Below are positions 37,066 through 51,387 of a DNA stretch of 64,000 nt, piece after piece. The notes below the pieces were generated by a model. It did not search any database. It was given only the letters and a program-made list of their open reading frames with translations, and was not told where the DNA came from. Position 1 is the first letter of the stretch. The number at the start of each line of letters is the position of its first letter. Source of the stretch: Hermodice carunculata (lineage: Eukaryota > Annelida > Polychaeta > Eunicida > Amphinomidae); contig OZ026624.1 of the NCBI GenBank assembly GCA_964020975.1, forward strand, positions 73,550,571 to 73,614,570, read 5' to 3'. Position numbers and translations under genes: made by a program.

Positions 37066-40000
37066 TTATGGTCTTTTTCTGTGCAAGGTGAATATTGCCT
37101 TCAATCAGTTATATCTAGAACTGCATATTTTGGGAATCTATTTGTACACAAACGCATCATTATCATACATATTAAATGGCTTATTTCTGTCTTGTATAAT
37201 AAGCCATCTTCGCAATAACCCCGCCCCCACCCGGCTGGCTCTATACCATCGAGTACCCCCCCCCCCCCAATCACCCATAGGACACCTTTTCACAAACCAG
37301 TATGAATACCATGACCTGTGGAGGGTCTTTGATATTGCACAGCTTATGAGCTTCAAACAGGTGCAGGCAGGTACTCTCTTTTTACATAATATAGTCCTAT
37401 AGGCTAAAGAGTGTTACTAATATGCATACAAACTAAAATTTCTTATTTTGTTGTGATCACTGTGCTCATTGAAGGAATAAATTTAGATAAACTTATTGTA
37501 TTCTTTGAATATAGATATAAGGGTCTACGTGTAATCTTTATTACCACTTATACAAAACCCGCCGGTACTTTCGCATCTGTATCCACTATCGGGACAACCT
37601 CCTCCACTAAGCTCCATCTTTCACTCAGCGGGGGGTCTTGCCTCGTGTGCCCTGTGCTGTTACCTAATTCATAGCCCGGGGGCGACGTCAGTGTCTAATA
37701 CAAAATCCCTGTTCTGGGGCCAAAGGCTGCCTACAACTGATAACCGTACGAAGTTGTATTTACATTTTCAGGTAACGCTCACTCTGAAAAAAATCCCATT
37801 ATACATTGTACATTTCATTAAATCTACAAATTTACCTTCCCTTACCACCAATCACACATATTTTGGATAACACGTCTTCAAATTTTGCCATTTTGAAAAT
37901 TGTGGATTCTGCACCCAGTGGTTTGTAAAATGAAGATAGTATTGGGACGATCTTGGGAGGGGGGAGGGGTGTTATAAGACATGAAACCAAAAGTGTATTT
38001 TGCAAATGTTTCCGAGCATGAATAATGATATGATAATATATGCTGTGGCTGCGATTCACTTGGATATGGCAATTAAATATATTTTTGTGCAACTGTACTG
38101 CAATCAATACATTGCGCAATGTTCAAAATGGTACGTGCTGGCTCAAAGTATCGTGTCGCATTTGGATTTGTAACTGATCATGATAACTGCTTTAGACACA
38201 ACCGACTGGGCAGATTAAAGTAAAGATAGCAATTCATGTGTTAAAAGTACTTTACCGTTTGCGGACACCTGGGACCTGGCGAAATATTACGAAAACGATC
38301 ACCGAACAACCGAGGCTATGCTGTTTCGCCAAACAACTGTGTCTATGCAACTATGCTGTTTCGCCGGCCCAAGTTAACCCTCATGACATCTTGAAATGAA
38401 ATGCTGTGTTTGAGTTTACTTTACTGCAAAACAACGGCACACTGTGCTCACTCTCTATAAATCTTTCAGTTTGGGTCGATCAATTTTTATTAGGGAAGGG
38501 CGGCTTAAAGTACTTTTTTTGTTCTGTTAATGTTTAGGGTTGGGCTTTTTACCGAAACCACAAAAATATTTATGTTAGGCCTATGGTAACTTGGAAATTT
38601 GTTGAAACATGTTAAAAATGGATGGTCTTTCCCTTTTTACACATACACTCCTTTGATGTCAGTTTAATTTGTTACCTGGCCACAGCCGGATGCACTTGTA
38701 TTATATTAAAATAGATAAGCAGAGGCTTAAGCTCCTCTACCACAGAAATTATGCAAAGTCCCTTTTCCTCGGAAAGCGGTTTCATTTCTATTAACAAAGA
38801 TTTTTACCTTTCCTAGCGTCTTTTAATTGCACAGGACAGGCTAAAACGCACGATTTTTACAAAACAAAATCCAGCAATTAAAACGTCTGTTGTCTTTGCA
38901 CTGTATGTACGTATTTCCCACGTGCCGCTAAGGACAGCGGCTAATGGTCATTGCCGGGACTAGCGCTGGTACCAAGTATTTTTTTAAGGGAACTATTAGA
39001 GTCAAAAGAAGTGCTCGGCGCGAGTTGCTTGACATATTGACCTGCTGCATGCTGTCCCGATAGGCATTTTACAGTCCTCAGCAAAGCCGTTTTGCAGATG
39101 AATGTGATTGGTTTTTTTGAGGAGGCTTATGAGGCTGACAATAGCATCACACAAAATTAAATGAGCAACATTATGAACATAATTGCTGCTGTAATTGGTA
39201 CCGGAATGATCTTGTACACCTGTTAATCTTAATTATGACCATATTTCAAATAATTAACATGACGTCAATCAAAATGGCACCCGTCAATCATGTCACAGGG
39301 GCAAGTAGGGCCTCGTGTCGACGTCCATTTACCTGATTTATATTAAGTCTAGCATATTCCCTACGTATATTGCTGGCTGTGGGTGAGGATGTGAAGACAA
39401 TCAAACGTGCACTTGGCAGACGGACATTAGTTAATTTCACAGAACAGTTACACAATAAAGAGTAAATGTAATCTAATGACAAGCCATATCAACATGCATA
39501 AGAGTAACAGGATACACTGTCTTACTAAAACTAGTCGAATGTTGTAGATCAAAACATTTGTTACGCCACAAGGTCAGAAGCACGAGCCGAAGAACCGCAT
39601 AGATAAATACCTTACTATCAATATAGCTTCCTTTGACGTGTCATTATGTTTTCAGATGCTTGACATGCATTAGTTTATCACTGCGTTCAACAATATTATG
39701 ATAGCAAGCTGTACATGCAAGTACATTGTATATTCTCATAAGAACCATTTGAATCACAAATTTATTAATCTTTCTCCAAGATCACTTTACAAAAGTAAAA
39801 ATCTTGGTGTCTACTTTTCATATCAAACATAAAAAACCCATGTTTTTCAAGGGCAGTATGTGTCCGTTTTGCAGTGGCAAGTGAGTATACAATATTGGTA
39901 TGACTACCTTTCCTACCATTACAAACCTGCGAGCCCTTAATGGTACAACCAAATTAGTCACGGTTATACCACAACCAGATCATCATCATATGTCGATCAA

Positions 40001-40929
40001 TCTGCAAAAAAGGCAAACTCAAAAGACCAGCTCACACTGTTTGAAACCTGAAGTTAAAGTGCGAATTAAACCATATAATTTACAGATGGTCAACTTGCTT
40101 TGACGATCTACTTATTGGTCAGGTTAATGCTCCTTCCACTTATGGGTTCACGTCAACGTGCATGTTACATCAAAAAACATTTCGGCATGCCCTGTAATAC
40201 ACAACATGCAGGTAATTTACAATGCTGTAGTCAAATTAGAATTGCTTTCAGAAAGCACAGTACCACACATTAATGTGACAGGTCATTTTACTGATGTGTT
40301 ATTTCATACTGATTCATTATAAACCTTACAAGAATTAATGCTGACAGTGGGGAGGGCATTTCTGCTGAAAACCTTTGTTTTGAACTTTGGGACACCTGGT
40401 AGGCTCGGAGGAAGTCTGTATGGACCGAATTTGTCTTCACAGCGATGGGCTATACTTCAGCCCACAGGTAAAATATCTAAGTACTTCTCGGGCTACAGTG
40501 TGACTTAGCTTGCTGTATGATGAGTGAGGAAGTGAAACGTGACTGCATTCAGGTCTCTACCTGGAGGTCACATCATTAGCCTCATTCTTGTGTAAAGCAG
40601 GTTCATGAGGACATAGACTCTTTACCCACGTGCCATCAAATTATTCTGCAATCGATTATAAATTTACATTGTTTCAAACCAGCAGCGGTATTACCCAGTG
40701 TAAAATCTGTACATATAAAAATGATTTAAACACGTCTGCCGCATTGGTTCCCTTAAATAAAGACAGTTAGAAGGGAATATTAACCTAAGATGAACCATTT
40801 TCACCGGCTAGCATTGTCGTAAAACGACAACGGGACGAAATCCTGTAGTATATGTGAAGACATTCAGGAATTTCGACTTCCTTTCGATTCAAATCATTAG
40901 TGGGCGGGAAATTCAGACGTAAATTTTAG
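37066..40929. other. Unassigned sequence
   Basis: About 3.9 kb without a recognised gene, RNA or repeat array. Open frames are short and motif-free. CTATGCTGTTTCGCC occurs twice near 38320-38370. Confidence 0.4.
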
Positions 40930-43900
40930 TTTAAACACCTTTATTTAGTCTGGATAGCCCTATAGTATATCAAGATGACTAATATATGGGTTCTCCAGAA
41001 CATGGAGACACACAGTAGGTAATTACAAGACACACAGGACAATACAAATTTTACCAATGCATAATATCAGTGAAAACTCTGTACGAAAATCCAGATTTGA
41101 TTACTTATAGGATACAAGTTAAACCAATTTGAAGTTGAGTTCAATATTTACCCAGTTAGGAAAAATGTGTGATACAAATAAATTTGCATAGTCTAAAGGA
41201 TGATCACTACAGTAACGGAAACATTTAGTCGTTGAAGCGCCTGGTATCAATAACGTACCGCTGGAGTGCATCACAGATCTGGATATTTAGGCAGTTAGGA
41301 AGCTCGTTACTGCCAGGGAGAAATATTTCATCTAACCTATCACTACCAATATGGATTATAAGATGCGGGCTAACCCCCACAGAAATCAAAGGAATGACAG
41401 CATTAAGTAATTTATTTCTCGGAAGGACGTTATATGAACAGAAGAAAAGAAAATACTTGAAGTCTCAGTGGGATAAGAACAAGCACATGGTGGGTCGGGA
41501 AGGATGTTAACTTTGTGAAGGTCAGAGTTTGGTCTATAGAATCCTAGGCGTAATTGCGTGTGGCAAATATTAGCAAATCTGTCACCCTGGAGATATAATT
41601 AAGGAACATTGTCTGTGGGTAAGAGAGTAGTATTAAGTTTTGATTTAAATAGATGTAGGGAAAGTGAATCTCTAGTGTCGGATGGTAGGTTATTCCACTG
41701 TTTGACAGCATCTAGTAGAAAAGAGTTACACAGACGCCATGTTCTACATCTGACAGGGCCCACTGACATTGAATATCGGAGAGCGCGATCAACAAGAGGA
41801 GGGGGTACTAGATAAGAGGGAGTTAGTTTGTGGTACATTGGTACATTTTGTGAAAGAGAACAAGCTTGTAGTATTTACTTCTGTCTGCAAGAGTTGACCA
41901 CCCAAGTTCACGAAGTAATTTAACACGTGATGTATGTTTCGCAGCACCAGTACAAATTTTAGTGGCATTATACTGAATCGATTCCAAACGATCAGACAGC
42001 ACTTGACCACAGTTGTGGAATAATACACAACTGTAGTCAAGGATTGGACGGATCCTAGAACAATTTAGTTTGACCAGGGATTTGCGTGATTGTTTATACT
42101 TAAACCTACGGAGTAAGGAAATTCTTCGATCAGCTTTATTAATAATCAAAATAAGTCACCACTCAAGGTGATACCAAGATGTGTATGACTGTCTGCCTCA
42201 GGAATCGGAGATCCACGCAAGAACAGAGGCGGGTGATGAGGTTTCGCTTGTTTCACAGAAAATATAACAAATAGTGATTTGGTGGTATTGAATAACACTC
42301 TCCAAAGCCTGCCCCAGTAATGTATGAAAGACAGATTGGTGTTCAGGTGGCGTGAGGATTGAAAGGGTTGTTGACAATTTCGATTATGCTAGTATCATCA
42401 GCGAACAATCTCACTTCACACGTGAGATTGTCATCTGTACCATTTACATAAACCAAGAATAGGGACGCCCAAGGAGGCAGTCCTGGGGCACTCCAGCCTG
42501 GATAGGAAGCCAGGCAGAAGATTGACCATGAATAGTAACTCTTTGGAGGCGATTACAAAGATAACTTTCGACCCAGGAAACAAGATGATCGGATATGTCA
42601 AGCTGCTTAAGTTTAAAGAGGAGTCTATGGTGCCATACCTTGTTGAATGCCTTAGAAACGTCGAGAAATACCATTCTGCCCTCTTTCGATAACTCCAGAC
42701 CGTTGTAGATAATATGAAGTATGTAGACAAGTTGATTGATTGTTGAGTCGCCTGCCTTGAAACCTGAATTTTTAGATGTAAGGAGATTGTTTACAGTAAA
42801 ATATTTTATTAAAAGACATTAAACAATATGAGTTCAAAGACTTTAGAAACATTACAGAGTAAGGATATTGGCCGATAGTTACTTTTTATTTGTCTATTAG
42901 ATTTTGTGAAGACAGGACAAATATTGGAACGTTTCCAGGACAAGGGAAAGTCTGCTTGGGTAAGAGAAAGTTTAAATATTTCTGTAAGAGGATTACAGAT
43001 GGAGTGAGCAGTATTCTTGAGAAGGAAGTTGCCAATACTGTCAGGCCAGGTTGCAGAAGTAACTCTTAGAGAAAATTATACTTTCAAAACATCCTGCTCA
43101 CCAAACGTGATTTCAGTTAGTCTAGACTCAGTGCGGTGACTAAATTCAGGCATTGGTGGGGAGGCAGTGTCAGAAGAAGTTGTGCATTGACTTGCAAAAT
43201 AGGGATTCAAAATGTCACATTTTTTACATTGCAAGATATGATTTGGTCGTTTTCAATTATTAGAGGAATATCCTGGTGGATTTTAGATCCCAAGACAGAC
43301 TTAGATAAGCTTTACCATTCTTTTGGACTTATTTCGTTATTGTCCAGTTTAGAACGTAATTTATGAAAGTAAGATCGCATTGATTTTCGAATTTTGGTAA
43401 GGACATGATTACGTGTCCTCTTGTAAAACTGGTAAAACTTTTCGACCTTCATGGAAACCTCGAGTGTATAGGGACGTGAAATGTTAGCTGTGTTCTTGAA
43501 ACCCTTCCATGCCCGATTGCGGGAACGATAAGGTTTTTTATCTAGATAGTAATCCGAGGCTTCTCCGAGGGTCTTACGGTGACATCTTTGAAGGGAATAA
43601 ATTCCTTGGCAGTGGAAAGAAGCATTCTGACCAGTATAAAACGATGTCGTCAAGGTTATCAGAGACTTCCTGGGCTGTGTTAGAAGGTGCTGATAAGAGA
43701 GTAGAATTAAGTTCGGGGAAATTGGCTTTATTGTTATCCCAAACATGACGTTTGAACGGGCGGTCTTTAAAGTGTGATAGTGAGAGAGAAAGAGACAGAG
43801 CAGAATACGATCGCATGATCAAAATTTAAAACAGGAGAAAGAACACCACTGTTAAGTAGCAGGCCAGGAGAGTCAGTGATAATAAGATCAAGGAAGTTTT

Positions 43901-44630
43901 CTCAGTATTCTGTGGTTCTTGTAGGTTCCTGTATAATCTGATATAGGTTGTGTTGAAGAACCAGGTTGAAGAATACTAAGCCAAAATCACTATCCTGATG
44001 TGGTGAATTTCATTTAGAACATCTATCGTTAAAATCGCCAGTAATAAGGAAAGAGTGTGGGTTACTTTCAAGCGCTATAGAGATTGAGGTATTTAAAGCC
44101 CCAAGAAATGCATCAGGCATTTTAGCAGGCTGACTAGGAGGTCGATAATAATTTCTGATCAGTAAAGTCCCATGTTTTGTTGTAATCTCAATCCAAATGC
44201 ACTCTGAGTTAAGATCCTGTAGATCAATGCGCCTTCCACAAGGTAGCGAAGAAGAAACATATGTTAGGACCTCTTCTCCTCGTCCTGTGGGACGGTCTCT
44301 TCTAAACTGGGGTTGAAAGTTGTCAATAAAGAGGAGCTGATCAGAATAACTCGTATGAAGCAAAGTTTCGGATAAAGTGATAACGTCAAAGTTTTCGGTT
44401 TGCACTAATATTTGAAGTTCATCATGTTTACCCGAACTCTTAATACTACGGACGTTGGAATGGCAAAGTTTTAAGTAATTTTTCTCAGAGGGCTCGTTTT
44501 GACTGGAATTTGGATGCGAATAAATCCAGGACTTAACAAAATTCGCAAAACTGACAGTATATGTTGTAAACACGTGAAACCTAGCAGAATAACATTTATT
44601 GAAACTAAGGGCAAGAAACAGAAACAAAGG
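40930..44630 (-). mobile_element. LINE 1: CR1/Jockey-type non-LTR retrotransposon, near full length, broken
   Basis: On the minus strand, an apurinic endonuclease domain is at 44627-44010, with LKLCHSNVRSI, VITLSETLL, RNYYRPPSQ and FLITGDFNDRCS. A linker at 43746-43312 contains FYKRTRNHVLTKIRKSMRSY. The reverse transcriptase near 42730-42430 has MVFLDVSKAFNKVWHHRLLF and PIQAGVPQDCLLG. The thumb and tail are at 42149-41599, with RPILDYSCVLFHNCG and a final WNNLPSDTRDSLSL. A likely 3' UTR continues to an AATAAA near 40940 (minus strand). The family's second ORF normally encodes endonuclease plus RT of about 900-1000 residues. Here the domains fall in several frames, and part of the RT palm is not in one open frame. 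ORF1 was not recognised, so the 5' end may be missing. Confidence 0.88.
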
Positions 44631-45510
44631 ATTATTTCGGATTCAGCAGTGTACTTGGAGTAGACACACATACCGGGGGTTGACCAGCTGTTGTGATCAA
44701 GTCCAACTGCCACTCTATAATGATCAATGCTCCTCCCCATGACGAATGATAGGAGGTAAGGAAGAAACGGCATTAATAGTGACATACTGTAAATGTGCAA
44801 TAAGCACTGAAAGGCCAGTAGTGAGTGGCAGTAGACAAGGGTTCATTTGGATGTTCGTTAATACGTCGGTAGGCGGATGTATGGTGTTGTGTATGTGTGA
44901 TCGGTGTATCGAAAAATCCGGACGATATACCATGGGAATAAAACGAATAACATGAAATTACAGAAGGAACTAGTAAATATGGTACATACTCCTGACATGG
45001 CAGTTAGTAAAACTGACGTTACATGTGAAGTCATTCTGCAAATACGGAGTGAGAAAAGGCATATGAATACGTGTAACAGAAGTTGTAAAATCTGTTCATG
45101 ACCACATATGAAGTGTACTCCCAAGTACTGAAGTCGATGTTGGAAGTAGCTGCCCACAAACAAAGTGATACACAAATTGCATATCGTAATTAGGGTGACG
45201 AAATACTGGTTTTTGAATATCTTGAACATGGAAACAGACACATGATATAAAAAGTATGGGTATGGTATATCAAACCGTTTTTTACCCGAGGAATCCACAT
45301 CATGTAACCCATACAGCATAAATGAAACAGAGAATACATAGAGAAACAAATGTAAGAAAGAAGTATCATTTTCGGTCACAACAAGTGATCGGAATTAAAT
45401 GACCTAAGGTCGTGGAGCTATACAGCATACATATAACCAATTACAAAGATCACAGATTAGTAGAATACATGTAGAAAAACTATTTGGTTGAGAGTATTTC
45501 TGGTTAAAAG
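44631..45510. other. Sequence 5' of LINE 1, unassigned
   Basis: A 173-codon hydrophobic minus-strand frame (44858-45379) is open but has no recognisable motif. It could be untranslated or ORF1-degraded LINE sequence, or simply chance. Confidence 0.3.
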
Positions 45511-45547
45511 CAAACAAACAAACAAACAAACAAACAAACAAACAAAG
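45511..45547. repeat. (AAAC)n microsatellite
   Basis: About nine repeats of AAAC with a purine-rich continuation to about 45560. Confidence 0.9.
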
Positions 45548-47225
45548 CAAAACAAAAATAAATTAATATAATGTGCGTTTATAAATTGAAATGTCAAAGT
45601 CAGGCTTGGTGGCATGTATCCACAGCTGTTGCAGTTCTGGGACAGAGTGTATCAATGGAAGTACAAGATGTTTATCACTGAAGGCACATGATATGTAGCT
45701 TACGTAATAACAATGATGAGATCATGACCGTCAACACAATGAGTGTTCATATTAGGATGACCGCGTATCTCTTAACATGTTAAGGTCTTCTTCGTCGTAG
45801 ATCTGGACGACTCTAAGGTGCACCCTCTTAAAGGGACCACGTTTCGAAAGAGACCGTCACTATCAACGGACAACATATAAGGTTAGACAGCACTGACATA
45901 ACTAGCTGCTGACAGAGAGGATTCAGATTGGTGTCCCTTTGTTGGACAAACACTTAAACCTAGAAATAACAAATTGAAATAATACAACTTCAACAGGTAT
46001 AAACAACAAAAAATTATCAGTTCGCGTGTTAAGAACTTTATTTTCTGCAATTGCACAGACAATCCACGAACAGTCTGAGTGTGACTCTTATAAGTACCAT
46101 TCTACTTTCTCCTCTTTTGTATCTTGCCTTTCATCCCTGGGTCCTGTGCAACGACAGGAGATATTGCTGGTAATCTGTTGCCGTCTCTCCTAATTTTGTT
46201 TCCTCCTCTTTATTGACGTTGTTGATTGAAGATACCAAATCCTCGCGGTCTCATTTTGATACCAGTGTAGTACAATGTCAGAATATGATATATTTTCGGA
46301 TTGACCTCAGTTCTACTTTGAAAGCACTATTTGTCGAATGGAATGCTGCACAACACGGATGAGCTGTTGTGTGGCAAAATATTATTGTTCGTAATATTTG
46401 TTTTGAGCTGCCCCTGACTGTAGTTTGTTTGCAAAAATTGTTATTTTTCTGGATCACCCATCAGCACTATTGTGCACTAAGCAGGAGGCTCCCCAGTACA
46501 AAAATGATGCAAAAAGTACATACATGACACGCAGGACAACACAGGAGAAGACCTGGGTCTATCATTTAAGTGGGAAGAAATGTACCAGTAGTTAGCCCTT
46601 CAAGTTAGAATATAAACGCCCGTATTGTTGTATAAAATGTTACACTATATTGAAAATTGATCCGTTTATATCATCTGCCAAGTTGTCTATTGTAAAATAA
46701 TTTATCATTAGGCATTTGCCAAATGTACAGATAAGATTGATTTACTCACAATGTACGAATCATTGAATACATTAGATGTTTTTTTTTCTCCGGGGGCCAA
46801 AACGGAGTAAAAAAAACTGAAAATAATTTTCAATTTCTTTATGGAGGGCACCAGAGGTAAAAAAAATGAAGCGGGAACAGCATTTATTTTATGTATATAA
46901 AAGTTCAGCGGGGGCTTGACCCAGTCGCACCTGCGTCTGGCATATATTAGAAAAAGGCTATCACATGCAAAATACTAAAGAGTTTTGTCTGTTCATAAAA
47001 ATAGAGCTGATTATCCTGATTTACATTGTGGTAAGGAATTCAAGTTTGGAATATCGGGAGGTGGAGGCCTGGGGTTGTTGCGAAAAATGAATCACGAAAA
47101 CTTTTGTTCGAAAATTTAATATTCTTCTGTCGACCGGTTTCTCAGCGTGCGTGTGTTGATTGCAAAGATATCAAGTGACACAAGTTTAGGCATACTCAAG
47201 TAAGCGTGCAATATCATGGACCATT
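45548..47225. other. Unassigned sequence 3' of LINE 2
   Basis: No gene is recognised. An AATAAA on the minus strand near 46040 could be a 3' end of LINE 2, but no coding sequence links it to the RT remnant. Confidence 0.35.
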
Positions 47226-50110
47226 TTATAAAACAGAATTAATTTGAAAAATGTTTACCTGGTGGAGAGGGTTTGCCAGCCCAGTTTCTCCAGTGTAGGC
47301 AGCGACAGTTATGACGAAGTGCTCCGGCACATGTTCTAGCGGCTTTACATAGGACTGCATCAAAGGAATCTGATGATTGGCTCGAACAATTGTCAAAAAG
47401 GACACATCTGTACTCAAGTGTAGGTCGTATCATAGTTATGTACTGTTTATTGAGAGCTTTCTGGGACAATTATATTTTAGCTGTTTAAGCAGAGCAATTT
47501 GCTTGCTGGGTTTACTGATGATTCTGCTAATGTGAGCATGCCACGACACGTTATGGGAAAGAGTTGTAACTAGATGAGCAAGGCAGTCTACTTCTGGGAT
47601 AAGAGTATCATTAAGAAATGCTGGCAGGTGGCTGCCTTTCTGGCGCTTCCTAGAGAATACCTGACCAACCGTTTTTGTGGCATTAAAGGCTACCTTCCAA
47701 AGACGTACCCAGTTTTGAATGGAATCCAAGTTGACATTGATTTTTTCTCGTTGAATCTGGAGGTGGTTTAACGATTTCAAGAATACCAATATCGTCAGCA
47801 AATAATTTTATGTCACAGGATATCAGCAATGCCATTAATATAAATGAGAAGTATCAGGAAGCCGACGATGGAGCCTTGCGGGACGCCAATTTCTACTGGT
47901 AACCAAGAATACTGGCCACACAGTGTGAGTCGTTGACAGCGACTAAACAGGTTACTGGTGTTTTACTTAAAAAGCGAGTCCTATATACCAAGTTAACGGA
48001 GCTTGTATATTAGGCTCTCATGCTAAACTCAGACAAATGTTTTACACATATTAACAAATACCGTTCCAGTATTTTTTTTTTATCGCGAGACTGTTATAAA
48101 TATTATGCACCATGCTAACCAGTAGTCAGACGGTGGCGTCGTTAGTTTTTGAAAATTGGACATACGTTGGACTTTTTCCACTCATCAGGAAAGCTGGGGT
48201 GAGTAATGCGTGATTGAATAACCTTGTCAGTGGAAGATAAATACTACTTGTTGTGTTTTTCAGTTAACGGTTTTAAAGTGCATCATGACCAGTTGCAGAA
48301 CTGGTCTTTAATAGCTGCAGTAGGCCTATGTAACGTCTCTTTCGTTATGGCGAAGTTCGTTTAGACGTGGCTTTGATTTGAAACGTAAAATTGAGTAGTG
48401 TTTGCCCATCATTATCAGCCAGTAATTTACATTGATTTAAAAAGGAATTATTAATTTCGCAGTGGTCTTTGTTGCCGGAAACTAAATGGTCATTTTTATA
48501 AGAGGAGGGACGTTGCACCTTGCTGCCGAGTACTGATTTTGTTAGGTTGCGCCATCTGGGAGGGGGGGGGGGCAAATATCTTTTAAATCTAGTCATATCC
48601 AATTTGAGAAATGAGTTTGAGTTGGTTTTCTTCATGGCATTTACAGTTTTGTTACGACTGCTTTCGTAAAGCTGAAAGAAAGTTCAAATTTAATTGTGTC
48701 CTGATAAGTCAGAGGCCGCGTGCTGTTTGCCATTCATCGGAATATCTTCCATGCTCAATTGCGACATCTCTGGAGATTTTTTTTATTCTGCAGGTAATCC
48801 AAAGTTTAACTGTACGTCTAATCAAGACGTCGCGGCACCTAATGAACTGTTTAGAAGTGTCAACACATAAATCGGACCGATGTAAAATAATGACCTTTTC
48901 AATATCATCAAAAGATGAAAAACCCGTACCCCAGGGTGCATCAAGTGCGGGAGAATTTAGATGTTCAAAATGTGCCCATTTGAAACCCCAGGTTTTACTT
49001 TTACAAGGCTTGTCAAGGGTACGCATAAAGGATGAAGTGCAAATAATAACTGAATGGTCGGAAGTTGGGATGGGGGGTAATATCCCAGAATTCAAGATTA
49101 TGCCTTCTGTGCAGTCGTTGAATCGTGTGGGCTCAGAGATATTGATATTTTATGTAAATTGTTTTGAGATACAAGATTGACTAAAGTTGTCCAAAGTCAC
49201 TGTAACAATGATCCGATTCCCCCAAACCCATGGTCTAGTTTGCAAGAACAAGGCTTAATTGGTCTGTTAATAACTGAATACACACGTCACGCCCCAGGGG
49301 TCGTGCTTGCTGTCCTGCAAGGATGTTAGTATTTTACAAAGAAATACGATAGGAAGACGTACATTTTCCATAAGACTGCCGACAGAAACCAGGGATACAC
49401 CTTGTATGAAAAATGTTGTAAAGAAAGTTTTCATTCACACTTAGTTCTTTCTTACTTAAATTCTGAAATGCTGAATCGTGGAATATGCATTTTATTCAAA
49501 TTTACCAAATTTTGCAGGACTTTCTATTGTTCCTAACGTTCACCTACATGCACAGCGGTCATTCAAGTCACGCATGATCAATATGCATTTAGCATTTTGT
49601 TCCAAGGTGCAAATGGTAGAGTTTGAAAGAGAGTCAGTAAATGAAACAAGAACGGATCCCAGTTTGTCTGGTGGGTGAAAATTTACCCAATGTAGAAGTA
49701 ATCCTTTGCCAGACTTAATTACAAAGCACAGACACTCAGAGGTAGGGGGTTAAAGGTCTGCTCGCCTTGCGCAGGGATTTTTGTTTCTGGCAAAAATAGC
49801 GACTCCACTGCGAGGTCCTATTTATCAGTCTTTTCGGAAAATGGGCTGGGAATCTTCAATTGTTAGCAGATTGTCAGGGTAATTTTAATATAACCAAGTT
49901 TTTGAAAAAAAATATAGTTGTCGACACTTTCCGATTTAGGGAGACGACATAATTCCCCGAGCTTGCTTGGGCTGAAAAGCTTCGACCATTTGCATGGCAC
50001 ATCTTGATGTATTTGTCATAGTTTTCGTTAGGAGGGCCCAGGTTAGGGTTTATATGGGAGGCCCAGTCGACTAACGTGAATAGCATTTGGGTAAAATGCC
50101 GCAAATTAAC
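47226..50110 (-). mobile_element. LINE 2: CR1/Jockey-type non-LTR retrotransposon remnant
   Basis: On the minus strand, the start of the endonuclease is at about 50070-49930 (HINPNLGPP and MCHANGRSF). More endonuclease or linker lies at 49095-48709 (including SDHSVII) and linker at 48635-48345. An RT block near 47940-47830 reads VPQGSIVGFLILLIYING, the conserved template-grip motif. The RT thumb is at 47801-47436 (WLR...VAFNATKT and HISRIISKPSKQIALLKQLK), and a tail at 47469-47226 contains MIRPTLEYRCVLFDN. The catalytic FADD block and much of the palm are not readable in one frame. It has many frameshifts and deletions and is older than LINE 1. Confidence 0.82.
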
Positions 50111-50370
50111 AAAAGTGTTCAGTGAACATAGCACTGATGCAAGGATACGGACGGCGTAACATTGATCCATGTGATCTGAGAGTAGCCATTGTATCATGTT
50201 GGGCCTAATATGTTAAACACATACTATCTGGACGGCGGCCACAATATCATATGAAGTTTGAAGGGATATTAAGCGTGTATCTAAAGATCATCCTTAACAA
50301 CATATAAAGAGTATATTAAACGTATATTTGGAGAGCAGCCATAATAGTAATATAAAGGATACGATAACAA

Positions 50371-50937
50371 ACTCGTGTATGGCAAGCCAACAGGGCCATA
50401 ACGCATTGGTCTTACGCGTTGCCGAGCCTCCACTACGCCTAGTCGAGCCAACCAATCAGATTTCAGTCCCAGTACGCGTTGCCGAGAATATATTTTCCAC
50501 TACGCGTAGTCGAGCTTCCGCTACGCGTAGTGGAGCAACTTATGGCACCTTTTGGCTGAAGAAAAGCAAACCAATTATTTACGTCCTTACAATCATTGCT
50601 GATATTAAAAGTCGAACAAGTCTAATACAGTTTACAAGAGCATCAGTGATTGGATAGTTTGGCTACACGCTATGGGAGGCATAGTTTCTCCACTAAGCGT
50701 CGCCGAGGCTCTGCGAGGCGTTCTAGAAGAACATTTTCTCGGCAACGCGTAGTCGAGACTGTAATCTTATTGGTTAGCTCGACTACGCATTGCCGAGCCT
50801 CGCCTACGCGTAGTGGACACTGTGATCTTATTTGTTGGCTCGAATACGCGTTGCCGAGCCTCGATTACGTGTAGTGGAGGCTCGGCTACGCGTAAGAACT
50901 ATGCGTCATGGCCCTGTTGGCTTGCCATACACGTGTA
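50371..50937. mobile_element. Foldback (MITE-like) element of ACGCGT-centred repeats
   Basis: The outer ends are inverted repeats: GTGTATGGCAAGCCAACAGG with GGCCATAACGCAT at the left, and their complement ending GGCTTGCCATACAC at the right. Inside are roughly ten copies of motifs built on ACGCGT, such as TACGCGTTGCCGAGCCTC, CTACGCGTAGTCGAG and CTACGCGTAGTGGAG. Longer blocks also pair across the centre: GAGCCAACCAATCAGATTTC (50436-50465) has its diverged complement at about 50752-50781, and another at about 50825-50843. The right arm seems to contain one extra module of about 80 bases. CGTGTAT flanks both sides. No transposase is encoded, so any movement would need one in trans. Confidence 0.85.
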
Positions 50938-51387
50938 TTGAGAGTAGCTGCAATAACAGATAAAGTTCTACGGAAAACTCATATAAAATGGAACAACAAA
51001 CTATCTAGAAAAAAACCCACTTCAAATCTAGAGAAAAAGAGGAAAGCGTACACAGTCACTGGTGACAGTTGTTTTCTGTGATAAAAAAGTGAGATCAATG
51101 AATGTCACAGAAAAACCTGGAAGCTGTAAGTCTTTGGCACTGATGGGACCTTCGTATCTGTACGTATTTAGGTCCTCCTTGTCTAATATTTGCACGAATC
51201 CGCCTTGGTCTGGGCTGGCCCTGCCTTGGGTCCCATTGAAAAAACAAAATAGGAAGCGGACATCACAGCTACGTAGCACAGATGTGGGACTCACGGAAAC
51301 AGCAATCGATAAATTTACGACTTCGGCGTTTCATATCTATAACGTTTGTTCTTCTCAATGAATTCTCGTACTGCCAAATCAAAAACA
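50938..51387. other. Unassigned sequence
   Basis: A 99-codon plus-strand frame and an overlapping minus-strand frame are open at 51028-51361 without recognisable motifs. Confidence 0.4.

Noticed and set aside
36929-37402. 157-codon plus-strand frame
   Set aside because: No domain, runs through a C-run and overlaps a more plausible minus-strand frame; treated as chance.
44858-45379. 173-codon hydrophobic minus-strand frame upstream of LINE 1
   Set aside because: No recognisable motif, no supporting splice or start context; probably chance or degraded LINE leader.
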